Assembly (NCBI RefSeq): GCF_018614415.1
Contig: NZ_JAGGOO010000027.1
Coordinates: 1-58,719 of the forward strand
DNA from: Streptomyces sp. ISL-12
GTDB taxonomy: Bacteria > Actinomycetota > Actinomycetes > Streptomycetales > Streptomycetaceae
DNA: 58,719 nucleotides
Direction of reading: 5' to 3'
Shown here: in pieces, positions 7,580 through 15,382 of the stretch
Position numbering within the stretch: the stretch's first letter is position 1
Layout: every line of letters starts with the position of its first letter
Notes under the pieces: generated by a model
What the model saw: the letters and a program-made list of their open reading frames with translations, nothing else
Told to the model about the DNA's origin: nothing
The model's database searches: none
Program-made: the position numbers and the translations under genes

Positions 7580-10396
7580 ATGCCCCCCACCAACACCGCC
7601 TCTTCGGGCCACCGGCCCGCCAAGTCCGCGAGGAAGAAGGGGCGCAGAGCCAAACTGATGGTCCTCGTGCTGGTGCTGGCCGTCATCGGTGGCCTCGCCT
7701 ACGGGGCGTACTGGTCGATCAGCACCGTCCGCGCCTCGTTCCCGCAGACCAAGGGATCGATCACGCTGGACGGCCTGTCGGGGCCCGTCGACGTCAAGCG
7801 TGACTCCTACGGCATTCCGCAGATCTACGCCTCCTCCGACGCGGACCTGTTCATGGCGCAGGGCTACGTGCAGGCGCAGGACCGGTTCTACGAGATGGAC
7901 GTGCGCCGGCACATGACCTCGGGGCGCCTGTCGGAGATGTTCGGCAAGGGCCAGGTCGAGAACGACGAGTTCCTGCGCACGCTGGGCTGGGACCGGGTGG
8001 CGGAGAAGGAGTACGAGGAGACGCTCTCCGACTCCACCAAGGAGTACCTCCAGGCGTACGCCAAGGGGGTCAACGCCTATCTGAAGGGCAAGGACGGCGC
8101 GGACATCTCCCTGGAGTACGCCGCGCTGGGCTTCACCAACGACTACCGTCCCGAGGAGTGGACCCCGGTCGACTCCGTCGCGTGGCTCAAGGCGATGGCC
8201 TGGGACCTGCGCGGCAACATGCAGGACGAGATCGACCGCGCCCTGATGACCAGCCGCCTGGGCCCCGAGCAGATCGCCGACCTGTACCCGGACTACCCGT
8301 ACGACCGCAACAAGGCGATCGTCCAGGAGGGCCAGTACGACGAGCTGACGGGCACCTTCGCGGGCGGCGACAGCGGTACGAGCGACAGCTCGGGCACGGC
8401 GGGCACGGCGGGCACCTCCGGTACGTCCGGTACGGCCGTCTCCGACGCCACAGGCACCGCCACCGGCACCTCCGACGCCACCGGCACCTCGGTGCTGGAG
8501 AGCCAGCTCTCCGGCCTCCAGGACGTCCTGGACGACCTGCCCACCGCCGTCGGCGTGAACGGCGACGGCATCGGCTCCAACTCCTGGGTCGTCTCCGGCA
8601 AGCACACCATCACCGGCAAGCCGCTGCTGGCCAACGACCCGCACCTGTCCCCGTCGCTGCCCTCGGTCTGGTACCAGATGGGCCTGCACTGCCGCAGCGT
8701 CTCGGCCAAGTGCCAGTACGACGTCACCGGCTACACCTTCGCGGGCATGCCCGGCGTGATAATCGGACACAACCAGGAGATCGCCTGGGGCCTGACCAAC
8801 TCCGGGGTCGACGCCACCGACCTCTACCTGGAGAAGATCACCGGCGACGGCTACCAGTACGACGGCAAGGTGGTCCCCTTCGAGACGCGCGAGGAGACCA
8901 TCAAGGTCGCCGGCGGCACGTCCAAGAAGATCGTCGTCCGCGAGACCAACAACGGGCCCCTGCTCTCCGACCGCGACGACGAACTGGTCAAGACCGGCAA
9001 GAAGGCCACCGTCGACGCCGCCGCGCCCGACCGCGGCGACGGCTACGGCGTCGCCCTGCGCTGGACCGCGCTGGAAGCCGGCACCACCATGGACGCCGTC
9101 TTCGAGATGGACCGCGCGGGGGACTGGAGCGAGTTCCGCGCCGCGGCGGCCAAGTTCGACGTGCCCTCGCAGAACCTGGTCTACGCCGACACCGAGGGCA
9201 ACATCGGCTACACCCTGCCCGGCCGGATCCCGGTCCGCGCCGACGGCCACGACGGCTCCCTGCCGGCGCCGGGCTGGGACCCCGACTACAACTGGACCGG
9301 CAAGTACGTCGAGGACGACGAGCTGCCCTACGAGTACAACCCCGACCGCGGCTACATCGTCACCGCCAACCAGGCCGTCGTCGACGAGGACGCGTACCCG
9401 TACACCCTCACCACGGACTGGGGCTACGGCACCCGCAGCCAGCGGATCACCTCCCTGATCGAGGCGAAGATCAAGGACGGCGGCAAGGTCTCCACCGACG
9501 ACATGCGCCAGATGCAGCTGGACAACAGCAGCGAGATCGCCAAGCTGCTGGTGCCCACGCTGCTGAAGATCGACGTCGAGGACGAGGACGTCCGCGAGGC
9601 GCAGAAGCTCCTGGAAGGCTGGGACTACACCCAGGACGCCGACTCGGCCGCCGCCGCGTACTTCAACGCCACCTGGCGCAACATCGTCAAGCTGGCCTTC
9701 GGCAACAAGCTGCCCAAGGAGCTGCGGGTCAAGGGCCAGTGCCTGTGGGTCGACCCGGTCAACACCACCGGCCCCGCCGACGAGACGCAGAAGGTCCGCG
9801 AGTGCGGCCAGCGCGAGGCGGACCAGGCCCAGCCGGACGGCGGCGACCGCTGGTTCGAGGTGGTCCGCACGCTGATGGACGACACCGACAGCGACTGGTG
9901 GACGACGCCCGACAACGGCACCCGTGAGGGCGCCGACCACAACCGCGACGACCTGTTCAAGCGCGCCATGGTCGACGCCCGCTGGGAGCTGACCGCCAAG
10001 CTCGGCAAGGACATCGACACCTGGAGCTGGGGCCGGCTGCACCGCCTGTTCCTGAAGAACCAGACCCTGGGCACCGACGGCCCGAGCTTCCTGAAGTACG
10101 CCCTCAACCGCGGCCCCTGGGAGCTGAGCGGCGGCCAGGCCGCCGTCAACGCCACCGGCTGGAACGCGGCCGGCGGCTACGGGGTGCTCTGGGTGCCGTC
10201 CATGCGGATGGTGGTCAACCTCGACGACCTCGACAAGTCGCGGTGGATCAACCTCTCCGGCGCCTCCGGGCACGCCTTCAGCGCCCACTACACCGACCAG
10301 ACCGAGAAGTGGGCCGAGGGCGAGCTGCTGCCCTGGTCGTTCTCGGAGAAGGCGGTCGACAAGAGCACGAGCGACACCCTGGTGCTCAAGCCGTAG
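7580..10396 (+). CDS. Penicillin acylase family protein (S45 Ntn-hydrolase), membrane-anchored or exported
   Basis: 938 residues from ATG 7580 (MPPTNTASSG, AAGGA upstream); an earlier TTG in frame adds an unlikely basic leader. A Lys/Arg-rich N-terminus leads into one hydrophobic helix (LMVLVLVLAVIGGLAYGAYW), so the enzyme is exported and probably tethered. The alpha-chain region (VDVKRDSYGIPQIYA, AQGYVQAQDRFYEMDVRRH) is followed by a Gly/Ser/Thr-rich spacer near residues 260-305. The beta-chain then begins with SNSW; Ser333 is the expected nucleophile after autocleavage at Gly-Ser. Family members hydrolyse beta-lactam side chains, acyl-homoserine lactones or related amides. The actual substrate is unknown. 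It is monocistronic, ending in a strong palindromic terminator. Confidence 0.93.
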   Translation: MPPTNTASSGHRPAKSARKKGRRAKLMVLVLVLAVIGGLAYGAYWSISTVRASFPQTKGSITLDGLSGPVDVKRDSYGIPQIYASSDADLFMAQGYVQAQDRFYEMDVRRHMTSGRLSEMFGKGQVENDEFLRTLGWDRVAEKEYEETLSDSTKEYLQAYAKGVNAYLKGKDGADISLEYAALGFTNDYRPEEWTPVDSVAWLKAMAWDLRGNMQDEIDRALMTSRLGPEQIADLYPDYPYDRNKAIVQEGQYDELTGTFAGGDSGTSDSSGTAGTAGTSGTSGTAVSDATGTATGTSDATGTSVLESQLSGLQDVLDDLPTAVGVNGDGIGSNSWVVSGKHTITGKPLLANDPHLSPSLPSVWYQMGLHCRSVSAKCQYDVTGYTFAGMPGVIIGHNQEIAWGLTNSGVDATDLYLEKITGDGYQYDGKVVPFETREETIKVAGGTSKKIVVRETNNGPLLSDRDDELVKTGKKATVDAAAPDRGDGYGVALRWTALEAGTTMDAVFEMDRAGDWSEFRAAAAKFDVPSQNLVYADTEGNIGYTLPGRIPVRADGHDGSLPAPGWDPDYNWTGKYVEDDELPYEYNPDRGYIVTANQAVVDEDAYPYTLTTDWGYGTRSQRITSLIEAKIKDGGKVSTDDMRQMQLDNSSEIAKLLVPTLLKIDVEDEDVREAQKLLEGWDYTQDADSAAAAYFNATWRNIVKLAFGNKLPKELRVKGQCLWVDPVNTTGPADETQKVRECGQREADQAQPDGGDRWFEVVRTLMDDTDSDWWTTPDNGTREGADHNRDDLFKRAMVDARWELTAKLGKDIDTWSWGRLHRLFLKNQTLGTDGPSFLKYALNRGPWELSGGQAAVNATGWNAAGGYGVLWVPSMRMVVNLDDLDKSRWINLSGASGHAFSAHYTDQTEKWAEGELLPWSFSEKAVDKSTSDTLVLKP

Positions 10397-10410
10397 CGAC
10401 CGACGAGCAC

Positions 10411-10446
10411 GGAAACGGCCTCCACGCGCGCGTGGAGGCCGTTTCC
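10411..10446. terminator. Bidirectional terminator between penicillin acylase and 5-FCL
   Basis: A perfect 36-bp palindrome with an 18-bp arm (GGAAACGGCCTCCACGCG). It lies between two convergent genes, 15 bp after one stop and 16 bp before the other, so it can end both transcripts. Confidence 0.92.
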
Positions 10447-10461
10447 CGTCTTCCGGGTCGC

Positions 10462-11163
10462 TCAGCGGAACCGCCGTACCCCCTCCGGCGTGACCACCGC
10501 GTCCACCGGCCGGTCGTGCGGCTCCCGCGGGACCCGGGCGACGACCTCGCCGCCGTACAGCAGCACCACCAGCACCGGCCGCGCCCCTTCCCGCGCCCCT
10601 TCCCGCGCCCCTTCCCGCGCCCCTTCCCGCGCCCCTTCCCGCGCCCCTTCCCGCTCCGCTCCCGACCGTTCCAGCCGTGCCAGCACCCGGTCGTAGGAGC
10701 CGCCGCCGCGCCCCAGTCGCATGCCGCGCCCGTCGACCGCCAGGCCCGGCAGCAGCACCACGTCGGCCTCCGTCACCGCCTCCGGACCCAGCCGCCGCCC
10801 GGCGGGCTCCAGCAGCTCCATCCGCCCGCCGTGCCGCACGCGGGCGAGCGAGCCCTCCCCGGTGGACGCCCCCGTGTACGCGCCCCAGTCCAGGTCGCCG
10901 TCGGGCAGCAGCATCGGCAGCAGCACCCGCACCCCCCGCGCGCACAGCGCGTCGAGCAGCGCGCGGGTGCCCGGTTCGGCGCCCACCGAGACGTACGCCG
11001 CCACCGTGCGCGCCCGCGCCAGCTCCGGCAGCCCGAGCGCCCGCTCCGCCAACGCCCGCGCCGTCACCCGCAGCTCATCGGCCGTCAACCTGTTCCTCGC
11101 CGCGACGACTTCGCGCCGCAACGTGCGCTTGTCAGGCTCGTCATCGCGTCCGGTCCCGGTCAA
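10462..11163 (-). CDS. 5-formyltetrahydrofolate cyclo-ligase with an EGAR repeat insert
   Basis: 233 residues, TTG start. N-terminal KRTLRREVVAARNRL, then YVSVGAEPGTRALLDAL, VLLPMLLPDGDLDWGAY, and the signature block DVVLLPGLAVDGRGMRLGRGGGSYDR identify 5-FCL, which uses ATP to turn 5-formyl-THF into 5,10-methenyl-THF in the cytoplasm. Near residues 171-194 a run of six EGAR units interrupts the family sequence. It comes from six exact 12-bp repeats and probably forms a surface helix or loop. The gene is divergent from galU, the same arrangement as in mycobacteria (Rv0992c/Rv0993). A 16-bp palindrome lies between them. Confidence 0.93.
   Translation of the reverse strand: MTGTGRDDEPDKRTLRREVVAARNRLTADELRVTARALAERALGLPELARARTVAAYVSVGAEPGTRALLDALCARGVRVLLPMLLPDGDLDWGAYTGASTGEGSLARVRHGGRMELLEPAGRRLGPEAVTEADVVLLPGLAVDGRGMRLGRGGGSYDRVLARLERSGAEREGAREGAREGAREGAREGAREGARPVLVVLLYGGEVVARVPREPHDRPVDAVVTPEGVRRFR
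10581..10652. repeat. Six exact 12-bp tandem repeats inside the 5-FCL gene
   Basis: The unit GCGCCCCTTCCC is repeated six times without change and encodes (EGAR)n on the minus strand. A seventh, altered unit follows. Exact identity suggests recent expansion and possible length variation between strains without frame loss. Confidence 0.95.
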
Positions 11164-11186
11164 GGTCGCTCCCGTACTGTTCCAAT

Positions 11187-11202
11187 GTGCTCATATGAGC
11201 AC
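11187..11202. promoter_or_regulatory. 16-bp perfect palindrome between divergent 5-FCL and galU
   Basis: GTGCTCATATGAGCAC is perfectly self-complementary and AT-rich at the centre. It lies 24 bp upstream of the 5-FCL start and 54 bp upstream of the galU start. It looks like a dimeric regulator site serving one or both genes; the regulator is not identifiable. Confidence 0.6.
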
Positions 11203-11255
11203 GTTCCGTCCGCAGGTGCTGATTCCCTGCGAAGGCAGCGGATATGGTGGCGGGC

Positions 11256-12158
11256 ATGACTCAGTCGCACCCCAGGATCAGCAAGGCTGTCATTCCAGCA
11301 GCAGGTCTGGGCACCCGGTTCCTGCCGGCCACCAAGGCCACTCCCAAGGAGATGCTGCCGGTCGTGGACAAGCCGGCGATCCAGTACGTGGTCGAGGAGG
11401 CCGTCGCCGCCGGTCTCGACGACGTCCTCATGGTGACGGGCCGCAACAAGCGCCCCCTGGAGGACCACTTCGACCGCAACTACGAGCTGGAGTCGGCCCT
11501 GCAGAAGAAGGGCGACGCCGACCGGCTGGCCAAGGTGCAGGAGTCCAGCGACCTCGCGATGATCCACTACGTCCGCCAGGGCGACCCCAAGGGCCTCGGC
11601 CACGCCGTCCTCGCCGCCGCCCCGCACGTCGGCGACGAGCCCTTCGCGGTCCTCCTCGGCGACGACCTGATCGACCCGCGCGACCCGCTGCTCCAGCGCA
11701 TGATCGAGGTCCAGGGGCAGTACGGCGGCAGCGTCATCGCCCTCATGGAGGTCGCCCCCGAGCAGATCCACCTCTACGGCTGCGCCGCCGTCGACACCAC
11801 CGAGGACGGCGACGTCGTCAAGGTCAGCGGCCTGGTCGAGAAGCCCGACCCGGCCGACGCCCCCTCGAACTACGCCGTCATCGGCCGCTACGTCCTCGAC
11901 CCGCACGTCTTCGACATACTGCGCCGGACCGAGCCCGGCCGCGGCGGCGAGATCCAGCTCACCGACGCCCTCCAGCAGCTCGCCACCGACGAGAAGGTCG
12001 GCGGCCCCGTGCACGGCGTCGTCTTCAAGGGCCGCCGCTATGACACCGGCGACCGCGGCGACTACCTGCGTGCCATTGTCAGACTCGCATGCGAACGTGA
12101 AGACCTGGGCCCGGACTTCCGGACCTGGCTTCGCAGTTACGTAGCCGAGGAGATGTAA
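11256..12158 (+). CDS. galU: UTP--glucose-1-phosphate uridylyltransferase
   Basis: 300 residues from ATG 11256 (MTQSHPRISKAVIPAAG); ATG 11244 is an alternative with a better ribosome site. The nucleotidyltransferase motif GLGTRFLPATKATPKEMLPVVDKP is complete, as are the EDHFDRNYELE and LGDDLIDPRDPLLQRM regions and the VEKP motif. The enzyme makes UDP-glucose for glycans, trehalose and cell-wall glycoconjugates in the cytoplasm. It is the first gene of a co-directional run with glp five bases downstream of its stop, an order shared with mycobacteria and corynebacteria, so co-transcription is likely. Confidence 0.96.
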   Translation: MTQSHPRISKAVIPAAGLGTRFLPATKATPKEMLPVVDKPAIQYVVEEAVAAGLDDVLMVTGRNKRPLEDHFDRNYELESALQKKGDADRLAKVQESSDLAMIHYVRQGDPKGLGHAVLAAAPHVGDEPFAVLLGDDLIDPRDPLLQRMIEVQGQYGGSVIALMEVAPEQIHLYGCAAVDTTEDGDVVKVSGLVEKPDPADAPSNYAVIGRYVLDPHVFDILRRTEPGRGGEIQLTDALQQLATDEKVGGPVHGVVFKGRRYDTGDRGDYLRAIVRLACEREDLGPDFRTWLRSYVAEEM

Positions 12159-12163
12159 CGACG

Positions 12164-13498
12164 TTGAGCAGCCCCGCGCCCCGCACCACCGGTCACCATC
12201 AGGCCGAGGACCGGCTGTGGTCGGTGGAGGACCACCTGGAGGACATCCTCGCCACGGTCCGGCCCCTGGAACCCATCGAGCTGAACCTCCTCGACGCCCA
12301 GGGCTGCGTCCTGGTCGAGGACGTCACGGTGCCGGTCTCCCTGCCACCGTTCGACAACAGCTCCATGGACGGGTACGCGGTGCGGGTCGCGGACGTCGCG
12401 GGCGCGAGCGAGGAGTTCCCGGCCTGCCTGGAGGTGGTCGGGGACGTCGCCGCGGGCGCCGCCGAGCAGCTCACCGTCGGCCCCGGCCAGGCCGCCCGCA
12501 TCATGACCGGCGCCCCGCTGCCGCCCGGCGCCGGGACCGTCGTCCCCGTCGAGTGGACCGACGGCGGACTCGGCGAGGGCCCGGTCACCGGGATGCGCGC
12601 CCGCAGCGCGGCCCCCGAGGGCGCCGCGGGCCAGGTGTACGTGTACCGCCCGGCCGAGGCCCGCGCGCACGTCCGCGCGGCGGGCAGCGACGTCAGGGCC
12701 GGCGACCGCGCCCTGGCGGCCGGCACCGTCCTCGGCCCGCCCCAGCTCGGCCTGCTCGCCGCGATCGGCCGGGGCAGGGTCCGCGTCCGCCCCCGCCCCC
12801 GCGTGGTCGTCCTGTCCACCGGCAGCGAACTCGTCCAGCCCGACGAGCAGCTGACCCACGGCCAGATCTACGACTCCAACAGCTTCGCCCTCACCGCCGC
12901 CGCCCGCGACGCCGGAGCCATCGCCTACCGCGTCGGCGCCGTCGCCGACGACGCCGAGACCCTGCGTTCCACCATCGAGGACCAGCTCGTCCGCGCCGAC
13001 CTCATGGTCACCACCGGCGGCGTCAGCGTCGGCGCCTACGACGTCGTCAAGGAAGCCCTCGCCCACGTCGCCGACGAGGACGAGCCGGGCAGCGGCGTGG
13101 AGTTCCGCAAGCTCGCCATGCAGCCCGGCAAACCCCAGGGCTTCGGCTCCGTCGGCCCCGACCACACCCCGCTGCTCGCCCTGCCGGGCAACCCGGTGTC
13201 GTCGTACGTCTCCTTCGAGCTGTTCGTCCGCCCCGCGATCCGCACCCTCATGGGCCTCCCGGACGTCCACCGCCCCCGCACCACGGCGACCCTCACCGCC
13301 GAGCAGGCCCTGACCTCCCCGAAGGGCCGCCGCCAGTTCCTGCGCGGCACGTGCGCCGACGGCTCGGTCACCCCGGTCGGCGGCGCCGGTTCGCACCTGG
13401 TGGCCGCGCTCGCCCACGCCGATGCGCTGATCGTCGTACCCGAGGACGTGGAGAGCGTCGAGCCCGGCACCGAGGTCGAGGTCGTCCTGCTGGGCTGA
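12164..13498 (+). CDS. glp: Gephyrin-like molybdotransferase Glp (MoeA family)
   Basis: 444 residues with a TTG start five bases after galU. MoeA domains in order: N-terminal hinge (VEDHLEDILATVRPLEPIELNLLDAQG), PFDNSSMDGYAVR, GQAARIMTGAPLPPGAGTVVPVEW, then the MPT-binding fold VVVLSTGSELV, YDSNSFALTAAARDAGA, VTTGGVSVGAYDVVK, QPGKPQGFG, LPGNPVSSYVSFELFVRP and the C-terminal beta-barrel. MoeA inserts molybdate into adenylylated molybdopterin. In Corynebacterium the syntenic Glp was reported to bind FtsZ and the membrane protein GlpR. Since the GlpR/SepX homologue lies 1.9 kb downstream here, this copy is more likely the division-linked Glp than a plain MoeA, though both roles are possible. Confidence 0.9.
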   Translation: MSSPAPRTTGHHQAEDRLWSVEDHLEDILATVRPLEPIELNLLDAQGCVLVEDVTVPVSLPPFDNSSMDGYAVRVADVAGASEEFPACLEVVGDVAAGAAEQLTVGPGQAARIMTGAPLPPGAGTVVPVEWTDGGLGEGPVTGMRARSAAPEGAAGQVYVYRPAEARAHVRAAGSDVRAGDRALAAGTVLGPPQLGLLAAIGRGRVRVRPRPRVVVLSTGSELVQPDEQLTHGQIYDSNSFALTAAARDAGAIAYRVGAVADDAETLRSTIEDQLVRADLMVTTGGVSVGAYDVVKEALAHVADEDEPGSGVEFRKLAMQPGKPQGFGSVGPDHTPLLALPGNPVSSYVSFELFVRPAIRTLMGLPDVHRPRTTATLTAEQALTSPKGRRQFLRGTCADGSVTPVGGAGSHLVAALAHADALIVVPEDVESVEPGTEVEVVLLG

Positions 13499-13615
13499 GC
13501 ACGTCCGGCGGGCGGTCCTGCCCGGGTGCGGCGACCGGCAGGGGAGTACCGTGTCGCGCACAACTGGCCCCGCGCGGCGCACCGCGCCGGGCCCGGACCG
13601 GGAGCGCCACACAGC

Positions 13616-14095
13616 ATGAGCACGCAGGACCGACTCACCCACCTCGACGAGGCGGGCGCCGCCCGTATGGTCGACGTCTCAAAGAAAGACGTGACCGCCC
13701 GCACCGCCCGCGCCAGCGGACGGGTCCTGGTCGCCCCCGAGGTCGTCGAGCTGCTGCGCGGCGCGGGCGTCCCCAAGGGCGACGCCCTGGCCACCGCGCG
13801 GATCGCGGGCATCATGGGCGCCAAGCGCACCCCCGACCTGATCCCGCTGTGCCACCCGTTGTCGGTGTCGGGTGTGACACTGGACCTGTCGGTCGCGGAC
13901 GACGCCGTGGAGATCGTCGCCACCGTGAAGACGACGGACCGCACGGGCGTCGAGATGGAGGCGCTCACCGCGGTCTCCGTCGCCGCGCTCACCGTGATCG
14001 ACATGGTGAAGGCGGTCGACAAGGGAGCGGTCATCACGGACGTACGGGTGGAGGAGAAGACGGGCGGCAAGTCGGGCGACTGGAGCCGGGCATGA
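13616..14095 (+). CDS. moaC: Cyclic pyranopterin monophosphate synthase MoaC
   Basis: 159 residues from ATG 13616 ([31 protein letters not shown]). Family-defining stretches are [45 protein letters not shown] and the final [17 protein letters not shown]. MoaC converts the 3',8-cyclo-GTP made by MoaA into cyclic pyranopterin monophosphate, the first precursor of molybdenum cofactor. It overlaps the next gene by four bases (ATGA), implying coupled translation. A 117-bp gap after glp may hold an internal promoter, but I see no convincing one. Confidence 0.95.
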   Translation: MSTQDRLTHLDEAGAARMVDVSKKDVTARTARASGRVLVAPEVVELLRGAGVPKGDALATARIAGIMGAKRTPDLIPLCHPLSVSGVTLDLSVADDAVEIVATVKTTDRTGVEMEALTAVSVAALTVIDMVKAVDKGAVITDVRVEEKTGGKSGDWSRA

Positions 14096-14616
14096 CGTCC
14101 GGTACCGGATACCGCGCTCTGGTCGTCACCGCCTCCAACCGGGCCGCCTCCGGGATCTACGAGGACAAGGGCGGCCCCCTGATCGCCGAGGGCCTCGCCC
14201 GCCTCGGCTTCGACGTCGCCGGCCCCCGGGTCGTCCCCGACGGCGACCCGGTCGAGGCCGCCCTGCGCGCGGGCGTCGACGCCGGGTACGACGTGATCGT
14301 CACCACCGGCGGCACGGGCCTGTCGCCCACCGACCGCACCCCCGAGGCGACCCGCGCGGTGATCGGCCACGAGGTGCCGGGCATCGCGGAGGCGATCCGG
14401 GCGTACGGCCGGGACAAGGTGCCCACCGCGGCGCTCTCGCGCGGCCTGGCCGGGGTGGCGGGGAGCACGCTCGTCGTCAACCTGCCCGGGTCCACCGGCG
14501 GAGTGAAGGACGGACTGGCCGTACTGGAACCCCTCCTGCGCCACGCCGTCGACCAGCTCCGCGGCGGCGACCACCCCAGACCGAACAGCAGCCCGAACGG
14601 CGGGGGTGCGAGCTGA
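14092..14616 (+). CDS. mog: Molybdopterin adenylyltransferase Mog/MoaB
   Basis: 174 residues whose ATG overlaps the moaC stop (ATGA). It has the MPT-binding fold: [73 protein letters not shown] and [28 protein letters not shown]. The enzyme adenylylates molybdopterin ahead of molybdate insertion by MoeA/Glp, so glp, moaC and mog form a partial Moco pathway. Its C-terminal tail is disordered (Pro/Asn/Gly). The stop codon TGA overlaps a CTG that appears to start the next gene. Confidence 0.94.
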   Translation: MTSGTGYRALVVTASNRAASGIYEDKGGPLIAEGLARLGFDVAGPRVVPDGDPVEAALRAGVDAGYDVIVTTGGTGLSPTDRTPEATRAVIGHEVPGIAEAIRAYGRDKVPTAALSRGLAGVAGSTLVVNLPGSTGGVKDGLAVLEPLLRHAVDQLRGGDHPRPNSSPNGGGAS

Positions 14617-15248
14617 ACAGCCCCTCCTGGCCCGCGGAGCTGGTCGACGGCGACATCGTCCTGCGGCCCATAAAGCTGCGCGACCAGCGGGCCTGGCGCG
14701 AGGTCAACCGGCGCAACCGGGACTGGCTGCGGCCCTGGGAGGCCACCATCCCGCCGCCCGGCCCGGGCGGGCCGCTCGCCCACCGGCCGACCTACCGCCA
14801 GATGGTGCGCCACCTGCGCTCCGAGGCGAACGCGGGCCGGATGCTGCCGTTCGTCATCGAGTACCAGGGCCGGCTGGTGGGGCAGCTGACCGTCGCCGGG
14901 ATCACCTGGGGGTCGATGTGCTCCGGGCACGTCGGCTATTGGGTGGACGAGGCGGTGGCCGGCCGCGGGGTGATGCCGACGGCCGTGGCACTCGCCGTCG
15001 ACCACTGTTTCCACACCGTCGGCCTGCACCGCATCGAGGTCTGCATTCGCCCCGAGAACGGCCCCAGCCGCCGGGTCGTGGAGAAACTCGGATTCCGCGA
15101 AGAGGGTCTCCGACCACGCTATCTCCACATCGACGGCGCCTGGCGCGACCACCTCGTCTTCGCGCTGACCGCGGAGGAGGTGCCGGAGGGCCTCCTGCGG
15201 CGCTGGCGCCGCAGCCGGGCCACTCAGGACACCAGCGGAATTGAATAA
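14613..15248 (+). CDS. GNAT N-acetyltransferase (RimJ/RimL type); probable CTG start overlapping mog stop
   Basis: The first in-frame ATG (14802) would remove the start of the GNAT fold (ELVDGDIVLRPIKLRDQRAWREVNRRNRDW). The only initiation-like codon that keeps it is CTG 14613. That codon shares its last two bases with the mog TGA (CTGA) and has GGGGGTG five bases upstream, giving 211 residues. Motif A is GYWVDEAVAGRGVMPTAVALAVDHCF, followed by HRIEVCIRPENGPSRRVVEKLGF. RimJ/RimL enzymes acetylate protein N-termini from acetyl-CoA. In mycobacteria and corynebacteria a rimJ gene sits at the same place between glp and glpR, so a link to division proteins is possible but unproven. Confidence 0.87.
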   Translation: MNSPSWPAELVDGDIVLRPIKLRDQRAWREVNRRNRDWLRPWEATIPPPGPGGPLAHRPTYRQMVRHLRSEANAGRMLPFVIEYQGRLVGQLTVAGITWGSMCSGHVGYWVDEAVAGRGVMPTAVALAVDHCFHTVGLHRIEVCIRPENGPSRRVVEKLGFREEGLRPRYLHIDGAWRDHLVFALTAEEVPEGLLRRWRRSRATQDTSGIE

Positions 15249-15382
15249 ACGTTCGAATTAAGCTCACCCGGACCCGTGAATTGTCATCAGTCCGAAAAAA
15301 ATTTTGAAATATCAGCCAGATCGTGCGACACACCGGCTCAATTGGCGGATCCCCTCGCGCACATCCCTCTACCGTGTGAGGC
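15249..15382 (+). promoter_or_regulatory. AT-rich promoter region of sepX
   Basis: The 134-bp gap contains an unusually AT-rich segment (about 15240-15315) with an A/T run near 15293-15309, unlike the flanking GC-rich DNA. It separates sepX from the galU-glp-moaC-mog-rimJ run, so sepX probably has its own promoter. I cannot assign exact -35/-10 boxes. Confidence 0.45.

Noticed and set aside
7481..10945. 1154-codon minus-strand frame opposite the penicillin acylase
   Set aside because: Antisense shadow of a strongly conserved gene; composition is Val/Gly/Asp/Leu-biased with no domain.
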